This document shows, piece after piece, positions 56,148-64,000 of a stretch of DNA of 64,000 nucleotides (positions within the stretch are counted from its first letter, which is position 1; every line of letters starts with the position of its first letter). The notes beneath the pieces are model-generated. The model worked only from the letters and a program-made list of their open reading frames with translations. It did not search any database and had not been told where the DNA came from. The translations under genes and the position numbers were made by a program. Source of the stretch: Panorpa germanica (taxonomy: Eukaryota > Arthropoda > Insecta > Mecoptera > Panorpidae); assembly GCA_963678705.1 (NCBI GenBank), contig OY783206.1:22455807-22519806 (forward strand), read 5' to 3'.

Positions 56148-56890
56148 CACTCACTGTTTTTAGTTTTAATTTAAGGTTTTAACTTTAAATGTAATTTTGA
56201 ACTTGTGAAATCATACGTCATGCGTCCGTAATATACACTATTTTGTAAAAATTACTATCTTTATTTAATATAAGTTATTGTATTATAAATTTCACAAGCT
56301 AAAACTTACATTTTAGGGCCACTAATTAGGGCATTTTAACACTAATTAGGGCCTTATTCTGTAACTTTTCAAAAAATCGACCTTATTTTTTCAGCGGTGG
56401 AAATATTTAATTTTTTCACCGCTCGAATAAAGTCGCTGTATTTAAAATATCTAAAGTGGTATTCTGTATGCAAAATTTTCCATCGCCTTTATATCAAGAC
56501 GTCATCAATTTTAAAAATATTCGACCAATCACGGCATTGAGAATATTCAAAAATTCAAAAATTCAATTTGTTCAAGTCAATTGACAAGCAACATACCTCA
56601 CTTTCTGATATACTCGTATTTATATTTGTATATTCATATGACTATACATATACTGTGTTTTAAAAAATTTGTACTGAAATTCAAATTGTTTGACTGTTCT
56701 AAAAAATACAGCGATGGAAAATTTTAAAGTCACCGCTAAAAGCGACCAATAATAAAAAAGAATGTGCGAAAAAGATACCAAAAAAAAAATCATCGTTTTT
56801 GTGACGTCATTTTACAGCGATGAAATTTTTTCACCGGTGGAAAAACTTTACAGAATAAGGCCCTAAAACTCAGTGAGTGGCAAAGTGCCT
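56148..56890 (+). repeat. Family D-type element, interrupted by a MITE
   Basis: CCCACTCACTGTTTTTAG at the left and AAACTCAGTGAGTGGCAAAG at the right are inverted, suggesting family D termini. The middle is a separate MITE (56349-56863). This is the only D copy that shows inverted ends. Confidence 0.5.
56349..56863. mobile_element. MITE with GGGCCTTATTCTGTAA ends, 515 bp
   Basis: GGGCCTTATTCTGTAA and its perfect inverse TTACAGAATAAGGCCC bound the element; TA lies outside each end. Inside are repeated CACCGCT, CAGCGATGGAAA and TCACCGGTGGAAA motifs in both orientations near the ends. Superfamily open (Tc1/mariner or PIF/Harbinger). Confidence 0.85.
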
Positions 56891-57369
56891 TTATTTCTGG
56901 CAAAATTGAAACCTTTTAACCTTCTCATCAGCTTCTTTTGCTATTAACAAGTTTTCATTCATTTCTAAATCCATTCCTTCTATTTATAACAAACAATATA
57001 AATAGTAATTATCTATATAATAATAATTAACTAACTGATATGTTAACCAGCCAATTAAAAAGATAACGTTTATATTTCAGTTAATTAACCTAAGATTAAC
57101 ACAAACTTAAACGGCTATTTAAAATATATTTATTATAAGTTATGATTATAATCATTTTTTTTAAAATGATTGAAGTATGGTTAGTACACAATGCCAACAC
57201 ACCGAGCGCTGAACACGATAGCCAGGCTCAGTCGTCGATCTGGCTAACTAACTGCCTGCCAGAGTAATTATATTTCTATATAAATGTATTTACATTATGT
57301 ATTAGTTACACTGTTACAAATAATGCTATAGGACAAGACTGAAAACAAAAACGAAAGACAAATAAAATG
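56891..57369. other. Unassigned spacer
   Basis: Nothing recognised. Confidence 0.3.
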
Positions 57370-57758
57370 CAAATGTATAAAAAATCCATCAACATAAAAT
57401 ACAGGAATATGTATTGGCTAATTGAGCAACGCTCTGAACTAAACATTGAAAACAAGCTGATGATATATAAACAAGTGTTAAAGCCAGTGTGGACGTATGG
57501 AGTGCAACCCTGGAGTTGCACTAAGAAATCGAACGTTAAAGAAATACAAACGTTCCAAAATAAAGTTCTGCGAGGAATAGTTAATGCACCGTGGTATATA
57601 TCTGCAATGACGACATACATAGAGACCTGAAGATTAACACAGTCGGAGAAGAAATCAAATCTATAGCAGCAAAGCACGAGTTGAGACTTCGTAACCACGA
57701 AAACATCGCCGTGACGCAAATGTTGCTTGATAGTAATGATGTTCGAAGACTTCGCTGA
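57370..57758 (+). pseudogene. Jockey-like LINE C-terminal fragment, third copy
   Basis: Reads NMYWLIEQRSELNIENKLMI, YKQVLKPVWTYGVQPWSCTK, then IQTFQNKVLRGIVNAPWYIS. After a one-base shift near 57605 it reads NDDIHRDLKINTVGEEIKSI, AAKHELRLRNHEN and ends RRLR at a stop near 57758. WLL-RRS, PVWTYG, QNKVLR and APWY are the Jockey RT-tail motifs. It is the best preserved of the three. It is truncated at its 5' side near 57370 and lacks the catalytic RT core. Confidence 0.88.
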
Positions 57759-58642
57759 ACTAAACCCTCGGACATAGTAACCTAATCATGTAGAATTGTT
57801 CATTGGAGCAATCTCTACCACACCGTGTAATTATTGAAATGTAAGACACTAGATAAGTATATCTACACTTAGTTGTAGTATTATGGAAAATTAAAAAACT
57901 TCATACGATATTTAAATAGAACCAACCTTCAAACGATATATGTCAAAATTTCATGACATTTCGACCATTAGTTTACAAATTAGAGCGGTTTTTTTGACGC
58001 AACTTTTGTAATTTTCGAAACAATAGAAAAATCTTATGAAAATGCGCCGATGACTTATAAATATAAAAGACGTTGAAAGAGCTGTATAAACCTATGATAC
58101 GATGGTGAATTTTATCTTTATATTATTTATTATATTAATTGTGTGCCTTTCGGCTTTACAATCTACATTATTATATTTCTTAATGCATATCATATAAATT
58201 TTCTGCTTTTCTTGATCCTCTCTCTTCATGTCCCCTACTCCTCCTTTATTCACACCGTTTCCTGCTTCTCCTTCCTTATTGCCTGTATCTTCATCTATCA
58301 CCTCTTGCCTTCCTTGTCTTCTCTCGACAAACCCTCTATTATTTTTTCACTATCCTTCCTGCCTTCTCTCTTCGTTTTCACTTCTCCACTTATGTCTATT
58401 ACAGGCATAAACGCTCTATCTTTACTATTTCCTCTTGACTCTCTTACTTTACTATTTCTTCTTGACTCTTTTCCTTTACTATTTTATTATTGTCTCTATC
58501 TCCGTCATCTACCTCTTGTCCTTATCTCCTTTCCGAATATCCTCTATTTTTCTGGACTGAAGTTTAACTGTTTCCTCGCTATTTAAAAATTTTATCTTTA
58601 TAATTCCAATGTAAATTACAATGAAATTATGGAGACAGTACT
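57759..58642. other. Unassigned; pyrimidine-rich at 58205-58560
   Basis: The pyrimidine-rich block, read on the minus strand, is lysine/glutamate-rich (for example KREDQEKQK) and includes an imperfect repeat of CTATTTCCTCTTGACTCT. It may be part of a LINE ORF, but no family motif is visible. Confidence 0.35.
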
Positions 58643-59200
58643 TTTTTTGTGAGAGCATCAACTTTCGATAGTTATTAGCACTAAAAACAATTTATAATTT
58701 ATAAATACGAGTATGGGTATTTAAAATAAAGAGAATAAATTAGATTCATTGATAAAGTCAATAAGGTTTTTCAGACTTTCTCTGCCTATAGTCTTCAGGA
58801 ATATTACTGTTTTGTCTGTGCGATGAGTACATGCACCATTGAGAAATAATATGTTTTACTGTTAGTAGTTTTTTTTTTTCAATAAGCAGGTATGAGTAAG
58901 ATTTGTATAACCTTTCATGAGTTCACATATTTCCACTTCCAGCTTTCTATTTAGTCCGACAGGTAACTTTTGTTTACAAATTAATGGCTTCACTTCCCTT
59001 AATTTCTTATCACTTTCTTCGTTCCATTCTTCCTACCTTGAAGAATTTACTACATTTTTAATTGTGTTCTTCCAGTCTGAATATGTTATAGCAGCTTCTT
59101 CTGGAATGCGCCCTGAATTAATTTCATAATTATCAACTAGTTTATTTAGTACAATATCGGTGTTGAAAGATATACAATACTTTTCCATTGTATCGTAGAT
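58643..59200 (-). pseudogene. I-like LINE RNase H and C-terminus, copy 4
   Basis: On the minus strand: INSGRIPEEAAITYSDWKNT, EEWNEESDKKLREVKP, ICKQKLPVGLNRKLEVEICE, LMKGYTNLTHTYLLKK, then a deletion, LTVKHII, SSHRQNSNIPEDYRQ. This is the same order as the 14-kb copy. The CxxC part of the tail is lost to a deletion near 58880 and stops are present. Confidence 0.78.
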
Positions 59201-59679
59201 TTACACGGTCTACGGTCTAGAATAGTCTGCGTAAAAAAAGACATTAACGTCACAATATTTGACAATATAGAAATATAAATATTAATTTTCTTTTTTTAAT
59301 TTAAATAGAAAAATTAATATAATTTATTAACAGTGTATAATAATCACACAGTGTGTTTTAAACTAATGTTAAAAAAGTTGAACCATGCTTAAATATATTT
59401 GACGGCTTGTTAGTGATGATTGATGGTTTAATAAAGGTCTTTCTTTACCTTTAGAATAAAAAAAAGGTACAACAAACCGAACTATACTAAGCATATCATG
59501 ATGACGCTGAGGTGGAAACGCACGGGCGTTATGCGTAAGGAGGATAAGCACTTGAAATTATACAATGGAGGAATAGAGGAAGATGAATAGAGAAAAACAA
59601 AGGCACAAAATTATTGTCACAATTGTTAACAAATTGTCACTGCGGTAAATGTTACGTAGTGTTCACATATGCGTGTTTG
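59201..59679. other. Unassigned spacer
   Basis: Nothing recognised. Confidence 0.3.
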
Positions 59680-59900
59680 GGTTCGAATATTCGGCTTCTG
59701 TGTATGAACAGTGAACACACATGCGTTGACGACTATGACATTAAAACATAACCTACAATGCTCAGTGTGAACGTATCAGAACGTTTGTTACCCGTAATTA
59801 ACAATTTTTGTCAAGTATTTATGTTTTAGTAAACAAGTAACTGTAATAACTTTAATGTGTCAAAAATTCAGACGAATGTTCGGGTGGTGAATGTTTACCA
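59680..59900 (+). repeat. Family P repeat, copy 5
   Basis: The fullest left side: CACACATGCGTTGACGACTA, then AACATAACCTACAATGCTCA, then GTAAACAAGTAACTGTAATA. Matches the reversed 2190-2350 copy throughout. Confidence 0.75.
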
Positions 59901-60167
59901 TATTTTAAAAACAAGAGTGCCAATTCAAGTTCGCCAATCGAACCTCGCCCTCGAATAATTGGTACATTATTATTAAAAAAACTTATTAAAATTTGATATT
60001 ATTTATTCATTTATACATTTATTTGTAAACTATCGATTTTATCAAAAAAAATGATTAAATAAAAGTTGTAGAATGTTAAAAATCCTTTAAAATGATGTAT
60101 AATAAGTTTAGATACTATAATGGGTTTAAGAGATATGGGCAGAAATGTAAACGTATGCACCAGATGT

Positions 60168-60375
60168 TGAATGTTAGTGAAGTGCTCTACTTTACAGCGG
60201 TGCAGCTCAATATCTATCAGGCATACAAAAAAATGTCGTAAGCACAAATTGTAGGAAATTGAGTCCTCTATCAGATTGATAATAACTATTTTTATCATAG
60301 GACGTATTAGTAAGGAGATATATCACAAAAACCGTTTTTAAAAACACAATTTTATCAAGATAGTGGCCTAAATCA
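60168..60375 (-). repeat. Family F repeat, copy 3
   Basis: Reversed relative to 11185-11380: GTGCAGCTCAATATCTATCA, GGAAATTGAGTCC and TAGTAAGGAGATATAT. Confidence 0.65.
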
Positions 60376-63300
60376 TTAACACTGAAGCTTGTAAACACAA
60401 ATATTGGGATTTATAACTCAGAGACACATTGCTGAGATTTTTAGCGTTGTCTTTGTTCATTTAATATGCTTATATGATCTTGATTTAAATATTTAAAATA
60501 GTAATGCCTTCATCGCGAGATTTATGCTGTTTTAGTCGCCATTTTTTTAAGATGGTCTAACATATTTAAACATAAATGTGATAAGTTGCTATAGCGCTGT
60601 TTAAAAGTTTCTGAGTTGCCCTATCCTGTTATACAATACCTTTCTATATACAACAAAAATGTTTAAAATCATATTGTATCACATACTGCTTAGCGTATGG
60701 CTGCTTCAGCTACTACGTACTCAATATATTTTTTAATACAATTTTAAATTGGTTATTTGCGTTTCGCAAAACCTTCCCCTCCCCTTCATCCAGCCGCTAC
60801 CCTCACCACTCACTCTTCCAGCGTTTCTCTAACCATTCATTATTTTTCGCCATTGACAAGCGTTAAATTTCCAATTAAATCGTAAAATAAATAAACGAGA
60901 ATGAAAGAACAGAAACATAGGGAAGGGAGGGGAGAAAGAGGGAGAGCTGAGTTGTGAAAACTGGACTTTGCAGATTATATGGGTGGTCAGTGTCGCATGT
61001 ATATATATACATATATACATGTGAGAATAATGAAAAAATTAGTGTCTTGCATAAAGAATTATTGTTTAAAATTTTCAAGATTTGTTTGTAAAATGTCCTT
61101 TGCTCTATTTCTGTAAATGCGGCCAGTATTTTAATAGGGTGCAGGCACTAATAAATATATAGTCATTAAATTTAAAAAAAACCGCCCCTTTTTTATAGGG
61201 TTTGTTATATACATATATTATAAAAATATTAACTTCTAAAAACTAATTTATATTAAAAGTTAAAACTATAATAATTACTACCCCTAAAAATATATATATT
61301 TGAAACCCTTAAAAGTAAAATTAAAATTATTTATTAGTAATAAAATAAACATAAATCTTTAAAAAAAAGAATCAACTATATAATAAAAATAACATAATAA
61401 ATAAAACATTTCGTTTTTAAAGTGTTGGCAACCCTGCGGGGAATCTAACGGTTGAAAAAACACTACATAAATAAAAAATCACTGAAAAGAACTTAAAAAA
61501 GAAAAAATACATAATAAACAAAAAAAAAAACTTTTAAACATAAATTAATATACTTCAAATATATGTACAGATGAAAGAAATTTAGTTTCTTATGGGGGTG
61601 AGCCATGGGAAATGCAGGAGAAACTATTGATTGTTAAATAAGGTCGATCTGATCAGATTTAGATCACTTAAATCTGAGCGAAGAGGAGATCCTATTTCAT
61701 TATTCCAGATTTCCAAAAAAAGAATATTTTCGACAATGTTTTTCGACGACTAAGTTAATTTATAATTATTTCTATAATCACTACAAAACATAAATAACAT
61801 TAAAGAATACTTTGTGAAATTTTCATAAATAAATATTAAGAAATTAGGCATTGACAGCGAATCTCCGCAAACGTCACATAAAAAGTAACATTGCGGTGCC
61901 ACTCATAACTCATCACTGGATTATCTGAAATGAAAAACCAAAATGATTTCATTAGTTGATAAATTTCTGCAGGTAACTCTGTCAAATTTTTCTTTCATAT
62001 TGATTTTTTAATTGTTTACAACACTTTCAGAAAAATCAGAAACTTTGGTATTTTAAAATACGTTCAAATGAAAAAAAAAAGAAAAAGCTCAACAGTGTTA
62101 CCTCTGTATTTATGTAAAGAAAGAGTGTGCAAAATTTCACAAGGATCGGTGCAGTAGATTTTGAGCTAGAGAGGACACCGACTCTCTAAAAGCTAAGTGC
62201 GAGAAAGGTGAAGACTTAAAACTCTTGAAACGTGTTATACCCCCGCACCCCTTAAAATGCTGAAAACATGTGCTACAAATATATAGATTCAAATAATAGA
62301 CTCTGAACACTATCTAGACTGGTTATACGCTTTCGCCACCCAGGAAAGGATTCCTGTATTAACATTTGAATAGGCTACAGGATTGACAACAATTTTTTTC
62401 AACTCAGTTTTGAAGCAGGTCACAAAACAGACAATAAAATCATGTTGCAAGATATCAATTTTAAGTTTAAAGCTTCAAAACGAATCAAAATAAAAAGTAA
62501 ATAATATTAATTTAGCGTAACAAATATTACCAATAAGTTTTAAATAAAGCAAAAGTTGTAAGAAATACATATTTTATTCTAGCACTAACCTAAAAAATAT
62601 TAATTATGTTATAAATATACCTTACTTTAGTTTGGCTAACGAAAATTCAATAAAACCGAAACAAATCTTTTATTTTAACCAAATTGGTAATTTTTAACCA
62701 AATTTTGATTTACAATTTACAAAATCTTTATCAAACCAATTATAACGTTATTCAAACTCTCCAAAATACATTTAACATGTAAAGGATTGTCTAATGTCTA
62801 CAAAGAGCAATTTATAATACCATAAAGAAATCCCAGTTACGAAGAAAAATGTTTTATAGCCCCCTGAACATGTTAAAGCCTGCGTCAAGCCAGGAGGCTC
62901 ACTACTATGAAGATTATGCTATATAAACTGCATGATGGAAGACATTTGCACCGCGTTGAGCATTCTGTAGGTGTGCCAGAGCTATTTTAACATGAGTACT
63001 TCTGATTTCAAAACGCTGGTAGAATTTAGAATGAGTTCAGAAGACGTATGGAATATTATCCGGCTCGCGAAGGACCAGTTGGTGGTGATAATGCTAGTAC
63101 ATTATTCAGATTGGATTTTTATAGGGATATTGCAACTAGAATTAGAATAGCATGGAACATTTTGTAATAAATGAGCTTATAAAATTGCCAAATATTGTCA
63201 TATAATTCTGTGCGGTTCACCCCTACTGACCTATCTGCAACCCACATTGGCTATGGGAATTTCTTCTTATCAAAGTTTAGGATCTTTAATCACCGAATGT

Positions 63301-63844
63301 CAGGGTCCTCCAGAAATATCTTCCTCCTTCCATGGTCCATCACAGATCATCACAGATCATCACTGATGAACTCCTTGCAGTTCTATGTTTATATGTTACC
63401 TACCTATGTGTCTATACGCTTCAAGGCCCATACGGTCATTTGACAATCGTCTCCTCTTGTAATCCGATCTCGGCTAGGCTCGCCTAACATGACCAAAAAA
63501 CTAATAATATCAAAAATAGGAAGTTATAAGGTCAAATATTAAATATATTTATAATAAACGAGGTTGTACCTGTCTACACCTGTTTGACAGGATGTTACGG
63601 CCAAGTAAAAAACGGCAACTCAAATTTTTTAAGTTCTCTACATATCCATCGGTTAAATGAATTATATTTTACCTCTAAAACAGGTGAACGAAATGGTTTA
63701 AAAGAAATTAATCAATTAAATTTTAATTAAAAGTACCTACGGTCAAATTTTCATTAAAAAACAGATGAACGTAGTAATCAAGCAATCGGATCGTAGACTA
63801 TAATTGTAACTTACGTAAAATAGCGTACATTTTAAAGCAGAAAG
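60376..63844. other. Unassigned 3.5 kb
   Basis: No repeat of the window families recognised. 61170-61560 is extremely A-rich. Two spots look weakly coding: 61655-61790 (LSEEEILFHYSRFPKKEYFR in one frame) and 62992-63150 (MSTSDFKTLVEFRMSSEDVW, with another frame giving YPAREGPVGGDNASTLFRLD). Neither is long or recognisable enough to call. Confidence 0.35.
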
Positions 63845-64000
63845 ACGACGCACATAAATTTAAACTCCTATTGCTTCTCTCCTCCTGTACTCACCTCCTG
63901 TTTCTACTCTGCTTTTCCTTCTCTTTCCTCACTGTTTCTATCTATCACCACCACACACCGCTTCCCTTCACTGCCTCTTTTAATAACTGCACAATCTTCT
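63845..64000 (-). pseudogene. LINE tail, reversed, cut by the window edge
   Basis: The minus strand AGAAGATTGTGCAGTTATTA and AGTAGAAACAGGAGG are close to AGCAGATTGTGCAGCTATTG and AGTAGAAACAGGAATGAG at 8440-8560, the purine-rich part of the LINE tail. The Cys-rich coding part would lie beyond the window. Confidence 0.55.

Noticed and set aside
58143..58586. 147-codon hydrophobic open frame
   Set aside because: It lies in a pyrimidine-rich strand whose complement looks like LINE-type purine-rich sequence; Ser/Leu/Phe-only composition is typical of such artefacts.
59675..59710. GGGTTCGAATATT as a tRNA or SINE B box
   Set aside because: There is no A box at the right distance and no cloverleaf; the sequence is part of family P.
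61655..61790. Short frame LSEEEILFHYSRFPKKEYFR as a transposase fragment
   Set aside because: It has a loose resemblance to the N-terminal region of Harbinger proteins, but is too short and lacks the basic YW-HP block seen at 25153.
62870..63170. Possible host exon with YPAREGPVGGDN or MSTSDFKTLVEF
   Set aside because: Two frames compete, each is interrupted within about 50 codons, and no splice signals stand out.

Overview
The window is AT-rich eukaryotic DNA, almost certainly from an insect. The evidence is the mix of transposon families seen as protein-level remnants: Jockey-like and I-like LINEs, a BEL/Pao-type LTR element, mariner, hAT, PIF/Harbinger and THAP. I cannot name the order from sequence alone. 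I see no intact host gene, no tRNA or rRNA gene and no CRISPR array. The longest open frame (437 codons) belongs to an LTR retrotransposon.

Layout. 1-5 kb: a broken two-exon THAP-domain gene (2508-3418) lies downstream of a dispersed repeat. 5-9 kb: nested LINE debris. An I-like 3' end is invaded by a truncated Jockey-like LINE, which is invaded by an 807-bp DNA element; a reverse-transcriptase fragment and a second Jockey tail follow. 9-18 kb: mostly anonymous AT-rich DNA, with an I-like RNase H remnant at 14-15 kb split by a 253-bp MITE. 18.55-23.61 kb: a young, nearly complete LTR retrotransposon with 582-bp LTRs, a CCAAT target duplication and a gag-like ORF but no visible pol. 24-34 kb: Harbinger, hAT and mariner transposase fragments plus several MITE families. 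34-50 kb: MITEs, a clean 941-bp hAT copy with an 8-bp duplication at 45.27-46.21 kb, a 374-bp Harbinger-type MITE and a 17-bp tandem repeat. 50-64 kb: more LINE tails, MITEs and anonymous DNA.

Nothing here reads as a cooperating gene set. The value of the window is as a record of successive insertions. Repeat families are given letters: A (CCCAGTAAACA termini), B (TGGGCTTGTGTCC termini), D (CATTCCCACTCACTG), F (CTCCTTAC), G and H (two copies each), J (CCTTTAGCCACATC), L (CTTTCAACAAGAGGTGTC termini), P (AACATAACCTACAATG). Percent identities and database names were not computed; boundaries were read by eye and are approximate unless a target duplication is stated.
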